Below, in pieces: positions 27,239 to 36,117 of a DNA stretch of 64,000 bases. Location of the stretch: positions 124,001 to 188,000 of the forward strand of contig CAZDOK010000006.1 of assembly GCA_964507025.1 (NCBI GenBank), read 5' to 3'. The notes under the pieces were generated by a model that made no database searches, was not told the DNA's origin, and saw nothing but the letters and a program-made list of their open reading frames with translations. Each line of letters begins with the position of its first letter. Positions within the stretch are counted from its first letter, which is position 1. The translations under genes and the position numbers were made by a program. Origin of the DNA: Amarobacter sp964507025. GTDB taxonomy: Bacteria; Chloroflexota; Dehalococcoidia; Tepidiformales; Tepidiformaceae.

Positions 27239-27266
27239 GCGCCCATTCCGTTCGAGGTGAGCGCGT

Positions 27267-28259
27267 ATGCTCGAAGCGACCGCCGGAGTTCTGCTGGACA
27301 TTCATCGCCGGATGGTGCGGATACGGATCTTCGAGGAGGAGGCGGGTAGGTTGATGGAGGCCGGGAAGATCCCCGGCGCGCTCCACCTCTATGTCGGAGA
27401 AGAGGCTGTCGCGGCCGGTGTGATGGTCCATCTCAGGGACACTGACCAGATTACGAGCACGCACCGCGGACATGGCCACCTCGTCGCCAAGGGCGGCGAC
27501 CTGCGGAAGATGTATGCCGAGCTCTACGGTCGCGCCACCGGGTACTGCAAGGGCAAGGGCGGCAGCATGCACATCTCGGACCTCGACCTGGGCATGCTCG
27601 GAGCGAACGGCATTGTGGGCGCCGGGCCACCGATCGCAATCGGCGCAGCGTTCTCGAACAAGTACCGCGGTACCGACGACGTGACCTGTTGCTTCTTCGG
27701 CGACGGGGCGAGCAATGAGGGCACCCTCCACGAGGCCGCCAACATGGCCGCCCTGTACCGGCTCCCGGTGATCTTCATCTGCGAGAACAACGGCTTCGGC
27801 GAGTTCACGCGCCAGGAGCGCCACCAGGCGGTGCGCGATATCGCCGACAGGGCGGCGGGCTATGGCATGCCGGGGGTCGTGGTGGATGGCATGGACGCCA
27901 TCGCCGTCTTCGAGTCCGCAGGCGAGGCGATCGCGCGTGCGCGCCGGGGCGAAGGCCCGACCTTCCTCGAATACAAGACCTACCGGTACTTCGACCACGT
28001 GGGGATTCGCGGGATGGGTGTCGTCTATCGCGAGGACAGCGAGGTGCTCGCATGGCGCGAGCGCGACCCGATCAGGATGCTCGAGACCCGGCTTGTGGAA
28101 GAGGGGGTGCTGAGCGCGGAGGCCGCGGCCGCCGTGCATGAGGGAGTCCTCGGCGAGGTCCAGGAAGCCATTGCCTTCGCGGAGGCGAGCCCGTTCCCGG
28201 ATGCCTCGGCCCTGCTCGAAGATGTGTACAGCACCGCGGTGGCGGGAGGTGGAGCATGA
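27267..28259 (+). CDS. acoA: Thiamine-diphosphate-dependent dehydrogenase E1 component, alpha subunit (acetoin/pyruvate type)
   Basis: 330 residues. The TPP/Mg2+ motif is clear: FGDGASNEGTLHEAANMAA through ICENN (about 148-174). STHRGHGH and GKGGSMH are the usual E1 alpha active-site stretches. The enzyme decarboxylates pyruvate or cleaves acetoin and passes the acyl group to the lipoyl arm of E2. GAGGTGAG precedes ATG 27267. It opens a five-gene operon. AcoX in the same operon favours acetoin dehydrogenase, but pyruvate dehydrogenase cannot be excluded. Confidence 0.88.
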   Translation: MLEATAGVLLDIHRRMVRIRIFEEEAGRLMEAGKIPGALHLYVGEEAVAAGVMVHLRDTDQITSTHRGHGHLVAKGGDLRKMYAELYGRATGYCKGKGGSMHISDLDLGMLGANGIVGAGPPIAIGAAFSNKYRGTDDVTCCFFGDGASNEGTLHEAANMAALYRLPVIFICENNGFGEFTRQERHQAVRDIADRAAGYGMPGVVVDGMDAIAVFESAGEAIARARRGEGPTFLEYKTYRYFDHVGIRGMGVVYREDSEVLAWRERDPIRMLETRLVEEGVLSAEAAAAVHEGVLGEVQEAIAFAEASPFPDASALLEDVYSTAVAGGGA

Positions 28260-29263
28260 CGGCGACCGGGCCCGCAGCCTTGCGCGAGATCCCCTACGTC
28301 TCGGCGGTCAACGAAGCGTTCGCCCAGCTCATGCGCGAAGACCCCAACGTGTTCATCGCCGGCGAAGATGTGGCGCTCTACGGGAGCGTCTTTGGCGTCA
28401 CCCGGGGATTGCTGAACCAGTTCGGGCCCCAGAGAGTGGTTGACACGCCGATTTCCGAATCGGCGATCATGGGCCTGGGTCTGGGTGGGGCCGCGACTGG
28501 CCTGCGGCCAATCATCGACATCATGTTCATGGACTTCCTTGGCGTGTGCATGGATGAGGTGGTCAACCAGGTCGCCAAGATGAAATACATGTTCGGCGGC
28601 AAGGCCCGGCTCCCGCTCACCATCCACACCATGGCAGGTGCCGGTACCAGCATGGCGGCGCAGCACAGCCAGAGCCTCGAGGCGTGGTTCTGCCACATCC
28701 CGGGGCTCAAGGTCGTAATGCCGTCTGGGCCTTACGAGGCCAAGGGGCTGATGGTTGCGGCCGTGCGCGACGATAACCCGGTCATCGTCGTGAACACCAA
28801 GACTATCCTCGGCATGAAGGCCCACGTGCCCGAGGAGATCTATGAGATCCCGCTGGGGAAGGCTCATGTCGTCCGTGAGGGGACGAACTTCACGATCGTT
28901 GCCACCGGGCGGATGGTGAGCGAGAGCATGAAGGCGGCGGACTTGCTGGCCGCCGACGGCCTCGACGTCGAAGTGGTCGACCCCAGGACGCTCCAGCCGT
29001 TCGACACCGCGACCGTGGTCACGTCGGTGAAGAAGACACACCGCGCATTGATCGCACACGAGGCGGTTCGCTTTGGTGGCATCGGCGCCGAAATCGCCGC
29101 ACAGATCCAGGAGGAAGCGTTCGACTATCTCGACGCGCCGGTGGGGCGCGTTGGTGCGCCGTTCACACCGGTCCCATTCAGCCCCGTGCTCGAACGCGAG
29201 TACATGCCGGGTGCCGAGAAAATTGCCGCGGAAGTGCGCCGCATCCTCGGGAGGCAGGCCTGA
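28256..29263 (+). CDS. acoB: Thiamine-diphosphate-dependent dehydrogenase E1 component, beta subunit
   Basis: 335 residues, ATGA overlap with E1 alpha. VNEAFAQLMREDPNVFIAGEDVALYGSVFGVT is the classic E1 beta opening, followed by DTPISESAIMGLGLGGA and the C-terminal LIAHEAVRFGGIGAEIAA and EYMPGAEKI. It forms the alpha2-beta2 E1 with the preceding gene and completes the TPP site. Translational coupling gives equal subunit synthesis. Confidence 0.9.
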   Translation: MTATGPAALREIPYVSAVNEAFAQLMREDPNVFIAGEDVALYGSVFGVTRGLLNQFGPQRVVDTPISESAIMGLGLGGAATGLRPIIDIMFMDFLGVCMDEVVNQVAKMKYMFGGKARLPLTIHTMAGAGTSMAAQHSQSLEAWFCHIPGLKVVMPSGPYEAKGLMVAAVRDDNPVIVVNTKTILGMKAHVPEEIYEIPLGKAHVVREGTNFTIVATGRMVSESMKAADLLAADGLDVEVVDPRTLQPFDTATVVTSVKKTHRALIAHEAVRFGGIGAEIAAQIQEEAFDYLDAPVGRVGAPFTPVPFSPVLEREYMPGAEKIAAEVRRILGRQA

Positions 29264-29267
29264 GCTC

Positions 29268-30272
29268 GTGACGGGCGTGGTTGGCCTCGTCGTGAACCCC
29301 GCGTCCGGCAAGGACATCCGGCGGCTCGTTGCCAGCGCTTCGGTCTTCGACAATCGTGAGAAACAGAGCATCGCCCGCCGTGCGGTGCTCGGCGCGATGG
29401 CCGTGGGCATCGACCGGTTTGTGTACATGCCCGATGTTCACGGTATCGTCCGGGCGGCCGTGGAAGACCTGCGGGATGAGGCGTGTTTCGAACCGCTCGA
29501 ATCACCCACTACGGATAGCGCGCTCGACACGACCCGGGCAGCGGAGCAGATGCGGCATCTTGGGGTGGGCTGTGTTGTCACCCTCGGCGGCGACGGCACG
29601 AACCGCGCGTTTACACTCGGCTGGCGCGATGCGCCGTTGGTACCGATTTCGACAGGCACGAACAACGTGTTCCCCCGCATGGTCGAAGGTACGGTGGCGG
29701 GCACGGCGGCGGGGCTGGTAGCTTCGGGAGCGGTGCTACCGGGCGAAGTGAGCCGCCAGGCGAAAGTGGTGCTGGTGAGCCTCGACGGCGAGCCGGATGA
29801 CCTTGCGCTGGTTGACGCGGTCCTGCTCGACGGGGCGTTCGTTGGCGCGAGGGCCGTGTGGAGCCCCGCCCGATTGAAGACGCTGGTGCTGGCACGTGCC
29901 GACCCGGCAGCCGTTGGCATGTCCGCGATAGGCGGTCTTCTGTGCCCGGTTGCCGACAACGATGATGTGGGACTGCTGGTGCAGGTGGGTAGTGGCGGCG
30001 AATTGGTTCTCGCGCCGATTGCGCCCGGCCTGCATGCGCGCGTCCCCATCCGCCAATGGCGGCGGCTCGAGCTGGCCGAACCGGTTGAAGTCGAAGGCCC
30101 GGGCGTTGTGGCGCTGGATGGCGAGCGTGAGAAGCGGGTTCCCCCTGGAGCACGACTGACATTCTCTGTGGTACGAGATGGTCCCCGTGTTGTTGATGTA
30201 CATGCGGTGATGATGCTGGCGGCGGAGCGCGGGCTCATGAGAACAGCCGGTGAGGTTACGGATGGCGACTGA
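29268..30272 (+). CDS. acoX: AcoX-type ATP-NAD kinase-fold protein
   Basis: 334 residues. VGLVVNPASGKDIRRLV at the start and TLGGDGTNRAF (about 106-116) with ISTGTNN are the NAD-kinase/diacylglycerol-kinase fold motifs (GGDGT). Proteins of this kind sit in acetoin-catabolism operons under the name AcoX; their reaction has not been firmly shown. GTG 29268 lies 4 bp after the E1 beta stop, with GGGAGG ahead; the longer frame inside the E1 beta gene is a shadow. It overlaps the E2 gene by 11 bp. Confidence 0.85.
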   Translation: MTGVVGLVVNPASGKDIRRLVASASVFDNREKQSIARRAVLGAMAVGIDRFVYMPDVHGIVRAAVEDLRDEACFEPLESPTTDSALDTTRAAEQMRHLGVGCVVTLGGDGTNRAFTLGWRDAPLVPISTGTNNVFPRMVEGTVAGTAAGLVASGAVLPGEVSRQAKVVLVSLDGEPDDLALVDAVLLDGAFVGARAVWSPARLKTLVLARADPAAVGMSAIGGLLCPVADNDDVGLLVQVGSGGELVLAPIAPGLHARVPIRQWRRLELAEPVEVEGPGVVALDGEREKRVPPGARLTFSVVRDGPRVVDVHAVMMLAAERGLMRTAGEVTDGD

Positions 30273-31632
30273 GGTACTGCTGGTAAAAGCCGGCATGACG
30301 ATGACCGAAGGTTCGGTGGCCGAGTGGTACGTGCCCGACGGCGGGACCGTAGAGCGGGGGCAACTGCTCTATCGCATGGAGACCGAGAAGATCGAGCTGG
30401 AAGTCGAGGCCGAGGCATCCGGCATTGTCCGTCACGTGGCGCCCGAGGGGACGTCCCTTGTGCCCGGCGCACTGATCGCCTACATCCTTGCGCCGGGTGA
30501 GGCCCCGCCGCCGGGACTCTCCCCCGGCCTGCCGGCGGTCGCCTCCAATGTCGGAGGTAGCGAAGCGGAGCGCACCGGTCGCGTGCCGGACGGGGAGCAG
30601 GTCCCCAGCTCACCGATCGCTCGGCGCCTCGCCGCGGAAGCGGGAGTGCCGCTGTCCTCCATTGCCGGTACGGGTCCAGGCGGCCGCGTCACCGAGGGTG
30701 ACGTTCGGGCATTCCTGGCGACCCGGATGGCGCCGAAGGCGGCGTCAGCTGCCGCCCGGTCCGAAGTCGCAGCATCACCGCTCGCCCGCCGGATGGCCGA
30801 GCAGCGCGGCATCGACCTGCGGTTGGTGACCGGTACCGGCCCAAACGGTCGTATCACCCGGGAGGATGTTGAGGGGTTTACGGGCATGGGCCCGCCCCGG
30901 AACGAGCCGGCGGTTTCGACTTTGCCGGCTCCAGGCGATGCCCCCGGTGCGCAACTGATCCCCATCCGGGGCATTCGTAAGGTCATTGCCGAGCGCATGC
31001 ACGCCAGCCTCCGCGATATGGCTCAGCTGACCATGTCCATGGAAGTGGTCATGGACGAAGCAGTGAAGCTCCGGGCGGCGCTTGTCGCCGAATGGGAGCC
31101 CGAGGGGATTCGCCCCTCCTATACCGACCTGGTGATAAAGGCAGTCGCCCGGGCGCTGGTTCGTCATCCTCGCCTCAACGCGACCATGCACGACGCCGAA
31201 ATCGAATTGCACGGGCAGATTAACGTGGGGATGGCGGTCGCTGTTGACGACGGGCTGCTCGTGCCGGTGATTCGTGATGCCGACCGTGTGGCCCTGAAGG
31301 AGCTTTCAGTGACCTCGTCGCGACTCGCCGAGGCGGCGCGAAACGGCACACTCGGGCTCGACGACATGGTGGGAGGCACGTTCTCGGTCACCGCGCTGGG
31401 GATGGCCGGAATCGACTTCTTCACGCCGGTCATCAACCCTCCCAATGTCGCCATCCTGGGCGTTGGCCGTATCCGCGACGGCGTCGCCTGGGAAGGCGAC
31501 CGTCCCGTGCGGCAGCAGCAGATGACGGTCAGCCTCACGATCGACCACCGGGCGGTGGATGGGGCACCGGGCGCGGCGTTCCTCAATACAGTGCGCGAGC
31601 TCCTCGAGTCCCCGTACAGGCTGCTCGTCTGA
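30262..31632 (+). CDS. acoC: Dihydrolipoamide acyltransferase (E2) with two subunit-binding domains
   Basis: 456 residues. A lipoyl domain (about 1-78) carries the lipoylated Lys in METEKIELEV. Two peripheral subunit-binding domains follow (about 117-152, SSPIARRLAAEAG; about 172-207, ASPLARRMAEQRG) instead of the usual one, joined by Ala/Pro-rich linkers. The catalytic core (about 230-456) ends with the HRxxDG motif, TIDHRAVDGAPGAAFL. ATG 30262 follows GGTGAGG by seven bases. Two binding domains could dock E1 and E3 separately. TGATG joins it to the E3 gene. Confidence 0.9.
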   Translation: MATEVLLVKAGMTMTEGSVAEWYVPDGGTVERGQLLYRMETEKIELEVEAEASGIVRHVAPEGTSLVPGALIAYILAPGEAPPPGLSPGLPAVASNVGGSEAERTGRVPDGEQVPSSPIARRLAAEAGVPLSSIAGTGPGGRVTEGDVRAFLATRMAPKAASAAARSEVAASPLARRMAEQRGIDLRLVTGTGPNGRITREDVEGFTGMGPPRNEPAVSTLPAPGDAPGAQLIPIRGIRKVIAERMHASLRDMAQLTMSMEVVMDEAVKLRAALVAEWEPEGIRPSYTDLVIKAVARALVRHPRLNATMHDAEIELHGQINVGMAVAVDDGLLVPVIRDADRVALKELSVTSSRLAEAARNGTLGLDDMVGGTFSVTALGMAGIDFFTPVINPPNVAILGVGRIRDGVAWEGDRPVRQQQMTVSLTIDHRAVDGAPGAAFLNTVRELLESPYRLLV

Positions 31633-32999
31633 TGGCCGACTTCGACGTGGTCGTGATCGGGGGAGGGCCTGGCGGTTACGCGGCCGCGCTGAAAGCAGCT
31701 GAACTGGGCGCGTCCGTGGCGCTCATCGAGGCAGAAAAGCCGGGGGGCGCCTGCGTACATCACGCGTGCATCCCGACGAATCTGCTCGTGGAGCCGGCAC
31801 TTCGGCATGTCGAGGCACGCGAACTCAGCGTGATGGGCATCTTCGACGCCGGGGAGCAGTTCAGCTTCGCCCGTGCCGTTGCCCGCAAGGATGCGCTCGT
31901 CCGGCAACTCTCCGATGGAATTCGGAACGCACTGCGCATGGCGCGCGTGCAGTTCATCGCCGGCCATGCGTCGTTTCAGTCGCCCCGGGTGCTCTCGGTG
32001 CATGGCGCTGAGGGGGTGACTCCCCTCGATGCCGAGGCGTTCATCATCGCGACAGGCACGCGGTGGGGGCCGCCGGCCATTCCGGGCTTTCCGACTGATC
32101 GAGTGGTCACGGCCGATGTAGTCCAGTCTCTGCCCGAGCTGCCCCGTTCCGCCGTGGTGCTCGTCGACGGGCCTGGCGATGTCCCGTTCGGCATCGAATA
32201 CGCGGAACTCCTGGCCATAGCGGGAACCGAGGTCAGCGTCGTGACCGCCCGGCCCAGCCTGGTGCCGCACCTGGACAATGGTGTCGCCACCGCCGTCAGG
32301 GCGAGTCTGACGGACCTGGGCATTCGCGTGTTCGAAAGCGCCCATGTGGCGGCGGGCTCAAGGGATGGTGTGTCGATTGAGACGCCCGATGGCTCGACCA
32401 CGGTGGCGGTTGAACTGGTCGCAGCGGTCGACAATCGGAAGCCGTTCACCGGTGGTCTTGGGCTGGCCGCCGCCGGCATAGCGGACGAAGACTCCATTCA
32501 CGTTGGACGCGACTGCGCGACCCAGGTTCCCGGCATCTTCGCGGCGGGCGACGTGACCGGAGGGCCCATGCTTTCGAGCGTGGCTTCGCACATGGGCGAG
32601 GTAGCCGCGGCAAATGCCACAGGTGGCAGCGCCGTTACGCGGCTCGCAGCGGTTCCTCGACTGCTCCACGGCGTGCAGGGCATCGCATGGGTGGGGACGA
32701 CCGAAGAAGCAGCGCGGGCTGCCGGCCGCACTGTTCGGTCTGGTGCCTACGACCTGTCGTTCAACGCACGGGCGCTCACGCTTGGCGCGCGCACCGGCCT
32801 GGTAAAGGTCATTGCGGATGGCGACGTCGGCGAGATCCTTGGGGTCCATGCGGTTGGGCCCGAGGCTGCGGAGATCATCGCCGTTGCGGCCGCACTCATG
32901 CAGGCTGAGGTAACCGTGTATGACCTGGCGGCGATGGTGGCATGGCACCCCGGCGTTGCCGAGGGATTGGTGCAGGCTGCACGGCGCGCCTCCGGTTGA
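31632..32999 (+). CDS. Divergent dihydrolipoamide dehydrogenase (E3)-like flavoprotein
   Basis: 455 residues. The FAD motif GGGPGGYAAALKAAELGAS and the redox pair in GGACVHHACIPTN (Cys-x4-Cys) are present, and the C-terminal WHPGVAEGL keeps the catalytic His and Glu of the HPTxSE motif. Two parts are unusual: the Lys that follows CIPS/T is Asn, and the NAD-binding GxGxxG is distorted (DGPGDVPFGIEYA). As the last gene of the operon it should reoxidise E2 lipoyl groups, but the electron acceptor may not be NAD+. It starts on the last base of the E2 stop. Confidence 0.8.
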   Translation: MADFDVVVIGGGPGGYAAALKAAELGASVALIEAEKPGGACVHHACIPTNLLVEPALRHVEARELSVMGIFDAGEQFSFARAVARKDALVRQLSDGIRNALRMARVQFIAGHASFQSPRVLSVHGAEGVTPLDAEAFIIATGTRWGPPAIPGFPTDRVVTADVVQSLPELPRSAVVLVDGPGDVPFGIEYAELLAIAGTEVSVVTARPSLVPHLDNGVATAVRASLTDLGIRVFESAHVAAGSRDGVSIETPDGSTTVAVELVAAVDNRKPFTGGLGLAAAGIADEDSIHVGRDCATQVPGIFAAGDVTGGPMLSSVASHMGEVAAANATGGSAVTRLAAVPRLLHGVQGIAWVGTTEEAARAAGRTVRSGAYDLSFNARALTLGARTGLVKVIADGDVGEILGVHAVGPEAAEIIAVAAALMQAEVTVYDLAAMVAWHPGVAEGLVQAARRASG

Positions 33000-33239
33000 G
33001 CGAGAAGGCCGCAAACGCGCAAGGCTCACCGTGCTGAATCCGGCAGTAAGAGATGGTCTTCGAAGAGGTTCTGGTACACTCTGCACGTGTCGCGAAGCGG
33101 AGATTTCGGGGTTGGGGGCCGGTTCGCCGTGGGGAACTCCCCCTCGGTGCCCTGCTCGAACAACGCTGTGGCCTGCCAGCCGAACCGGCGTCGAGACACA
33201 TCATTGCTGAACCTGGATTAGGGATAGCAGGGACTCCGT

Positions 33240-33314
33240 GCCCCCGTAGCTCAGCGGATAGAGCAGTGGTTTCCTAAACCATGTGCGCAGGTTCGATTCC
33301 TGCCGGGGGTACCA
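33240..33314 (+). tRNA. tRNA-Arg (CCU)
   Basis: Cloverleaf with acceptor GCCCCCG/CGGGGGT, D stem GCTC/GAGC, anticodon arm GTGGT-TTCCTAA-ACCAT giving anticodon CCT, and T arm GCAGG-TTCGATT-CCTGC. CCA is encoded. It reads AGG codons, rare in such G+C-rich genomes. The 240 bp between the E3 stop and this tRNA hold no gene; TACACT at 33074 could be a -10 element. Confidence 0.95.
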
Positions 33315-33349
33315 ATCCGGTTCATGGCAGACACCAGCCGCTCAGGGCA

Positions 33350-34726
33350 TCAGGCTGGCACCGCGTCCTGCCAGTGCACCTGGTACAGGCGCGGCGCCTC
33401 GTCTTCCGCGGTCCAGTTCTCGACGGGATGCTCCGTGAACCGGAACCCCTTGCCTGCCACCAGCTCCCTGACCACCTGCGAAACCAGGATTTCGCCACCG
33501 TTCGCCACGCCCGCGATGCGCTCGGCGGCGTTCACGGATTCTCCGAAGAGTTCGTCGCCTTCCGAGATCGGTTCGCCAGCGTTCAAGCCCACCCGGACCC
33601 GGAGAGCGTGGCCGTGGATCGGAGGAGCCGCATGGAACTGGCGCTGCAGCGCGATGGCACACCGGAGGGCCGCTTGCGCCGAGGTGAACGAAGCGATGAA
33701 CCCATCGCCGGTCGCTTTCATCTCGGTCCCGGCGAACTCCCGAAGGTTGGCACGGGTGATGCGCTCGTGTTCGCGCAGGACATCCCGGCCGCGAGCATCG
33801 CCCAACGCGTGCATCATCGCTGAGTGCGCCTCGATGTCAGTGTAGAGAATGATGCGCAGTGCCGTATCGCCGGGTGCGACCGGTGCCGAGGCGGTGGTGT
33901 CTTCATCGAGGAAGCTTTCGATGGCTCCCAGTACCCGGGCCGTGTTACCGATGAAGGGCACCACGGATTCACCCTCCACGACGACGAGGCGCGCATCTGG
34001 CATGCGCGAGGCGAGTCCCTTCGCCACATCCAGGTGCGAGCCGACAAATGCCGGCCGGTGGAGGATGAGCGTTGGCACGCGAACGTTCGGCAAGTCCTCT
34101 CTCGCATCGAACGCGGCATGCCCGGCAAGGTTTTCAAAGAACGCTTCCGGGTCGATGCTCTTGTTGGCCACTTCAACGAACTGGTTCGCGAGTTCGCCCT
34201 CAGTCCAGCCCACCGCCCGGTGGAGGTAGGTCCGAATGAACAGGTCGCGGTCGACGCCGGCCAGCTGATTCACTGCCACCCGTTGCTGGTTCGCCATTTC
34301 CGGGAGCCGTTCGACCACCTCACCATGGAAGGCGTGCGTGCACCAGAGCACGAGACGCGTGACCCGATCGGGGTGGCGTGCCGTGTAGCGAATGCCCATC
34401 GGGCCGGAGTAGCTGGCGGCGAACACGGCAAAGCGCTCCAGTCGGAGCTTCTCGACGACCGCGTCGATATCCAGCAGGTGCGCATCGAGGGAACGATCGG
34501 CGGGGTTGCGGTCGGAGAGCCCCAGGCCTCGCGCATCGAAGCGGATCACGGTGTGGTGGCTTGCGAGAGATTCGAGGAACTCCCGCATGCCCGGCATCTG
34601 CCACTCGACCTGCAGGTGACTGAGCGGCAGGATGGGCAGGATTAGCAACGGTGGACCGCTACCGACGCTCGCGCAGGCGATGCTGAGCCCGTCCCGGGTC
34701 ATCGCGTACTGTATGAGCGGGTCCAT
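33350..34726 (-). CDS. Alpha/beta-hydrolase fused to a class III adenylate cyclase domain
   Basis: 458 residues from ATG 34726 (a start at 34774 is possible). Residues about 1-265 form an alpha/beta-hydrolase: FDARGLGLSDRN and YTARHPDRV frame the nucleophile region, where GxSxG reads AASYS. Residues about 280-458 are a class III cyclase: metal Asp in LYTDIEAHS, second Asp in KATGDGFIASF, and Asn/Arg of the transition state in GESVNAAERI. All catalytic cyclase positions are present, so it should make cAMP (or cGMP). The hydrolase part may sense a ligand rather than catalyse. No cAMP receptor is adjacent. Confidence 0.87.
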   Translation of the reverse strand: MDPLIQYAMTRDGLSIACASVGSGPPLLILPILPLSHLQVEWQMPGMREFLESLASHHTVIRFDARGLGLSDRNPADRSLDAHLLDIDAVVEKLRLERFAVFAASYSGPMGIRYTARHPDRVTRLVLWCTHAFHGEVVERLPEMANQQRVAVNQLAGVDRDLFIRTYLHRAVGWTEGELANQFVEVANKSIDPEAFFENLAGHAAFDAREDLPNVRVPTLILHRPAFVGSHLDVAKGLASRMPDARLVVVEGESVVPFIGNTARVLGAIESFLDEDTTASAPVAPGDTALRIILYTDIEAHSAMMHALGDARGRDVLREHERITRANLREFAGTEMKATGDGFIASFTSAQAALRCAIALQRQFHAAPPIHGHALRVRVGLNAGEPISEGDELFGESVNAAERIAGVANGGEILVSQVVRELVAGKGFRFTEHPVENWTAEDEAPRLYQVHWQDAVPA

Positions 34727-34800
34727 GGCCACATAGTACGTGAACCGCGTTCGAGGAAAAGCCCCGAACTCCATTTCGCTTGGCTTCGGAGCGCTGCCAC

Positions 34801-36117
34801 TCAGCCGTTGGCGAGCGCTTCCGGTGCGAAGGTATCCGCCACATGTCCCGCCGCGCGCAGGCGCTCAATCTCGGCGTCGTTCATCCCCAGGACCTCACGG
34901 TAGACGTAGTCGTTGTGTTCGCCGAACAGGCACGGCGGGGTACGCACGTCCACATCGGACTTCGAGAACCGGTAGGCCGGCCTGAGCCAGTCCACCTCGG
35001 GGTAGTCAGCGGTCGCGGGGAGCCGGGTCCACGTGCCGGTCGCCGCGAGGTGGGGGTCTTCGGCCGCCTCTCCGGCGTGAAGCACCGGGCCAGCCGTCAC
35101 GCCGGCGGCCTGGAGCGTGTGGAACAGCTTGTCTCGGTCATGCATGGCCGTCCAGGCGGCGAGACGTTCCTCGATCTCGCCTTCCCGTTCAGCCCGGCCT
35201 GGCGCGTTTTCCAGATTGACACCAGTGGCCCATTCCGGGCTTCCCATGCAGCTGGCAAGGGCGCGCCACTCGCCATCTGACCGGCAACTGATCGCGATCC
35301 AGCGATCCTCTCCTGCCGTTGGAAACACCCCGTTTGGCACGAAGCCTTCGATGCTCCGGTTTCCGATCGAACGGTGCGGCCGCCCGTTCCATGCGGCATC
35401 GAGCGCGGCCTGGGGGAACATGTGCGCGGAGGATTCGACCTGTGCCATCTCGATGGTCTGCCCTTCGCCGGTGCGCCGCCGGTGGCGGAGCGCAGCCATC
35501 AGCGCTACGGCCCCGTGCATCCCGCCCCAGAAGTCACCGGCGAAGATACCCTGGTTGTCCGACGGCGAACTGTCGCGGTAGCCGCGGAGCATGGTTGAAC
35601 CCGCGACACTATCGATATGGGCGCCATAGCCGCGTCCCTCGATGTATGCGCCCGTCCGGCCGAACGCCGGCATGTGGAGGATGATGATGTCCGGGCGAAC
35701 GGCGCGGATCGCATCGTCGTCCAGCCCGAGCTTCTCCAGCGTCCCGAGCGCGAGGTTTTCTGCGAGCACGTCGCTCGTGCGGATGATCTGCTTCACGATT
35801 TCGAGTCCTTCCGGCCGGCGGCTGTCGACCGTGAACGACTTCTTGTTGCGCAGCACCTGGATGAAGGCGGGACTGTTGTTCCATGGTCGCGGTCCAGGCT
35901 CGGGTGGGTGGCCCGCGATCCACGGTGGAAGGATCGCCGCGGTCATTGCATTGATCCGTGGCGAGGCCGCCCGCGTCATTGGGTTCCAGATGAACGGGTT
36001 TTCGACCTTGATGCACTCCGCGCCCATGTCGGCCAGGTACATTGTGGCGGTCTGGCCCGCCCAAACGGCGGTGAAATCGCAGATGCGGATGCCCTCAAGC
36101 GGCAGGAATCCCGTCAC
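34801..36117 (-). CDS. CaiB/BaiF (family III) CoA-transferase, downstream member of a pair
   Basis: 438 residues. Opens with LPLEGIRICDFTAVWAGQTATMYLADMG, the N-terminal CoA-binding signature, and includes GRTGAYI and the GEGQTIEMAQVESS active-site region. The GTG start at 36117 overlaps the stop of the upstream CoA-transferase by 4 bases. WIAISCRSDGEWRAL matches the second half of the 787-residue fusion at 14846, so this protein corresponds to that half. The two proteins of this pair may form a heteromer like BbsE/BbsF. Confidence 0.88.
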   Translation of the reverse strand: MTGFLPLEGIRICDFTAVWAGQTATMYLADMGAECIKVENPFIWNPMTRAASPRINAMTAAILPPWIAGHPPEPGPRPWNNSPAFIQVLRNKKSFTVDSRRPEGLEIVKQIIRTSDVLAENLALGTLEKLGLDDDAIRAVRPDIIILHMPAFGRTGAYIEGRGYGAHIDSVAGSTMLRGYRDSSPSDNQGIFAGDFWGGMHGAVALMAALRHRRRTGEGQTIEMAQVESSAHMFPQAALDAAWNGRPHRSIGNRSIEGFVPNGVFPTAGEDRWIAISCRSDGEWRALASCMGSPEWATGVNLENAPGRAEREGEIEERLAAWTAMHDRDKLFHTLQAAGVTAGPVLHAGEAAEDPHLAATGTWTRLPATADYPEVDWLRPAYRFSKSDVDVRTPPCLFGEHNDYVYREVLGMNDAEIERLRAAGHVADTFAPEALANG

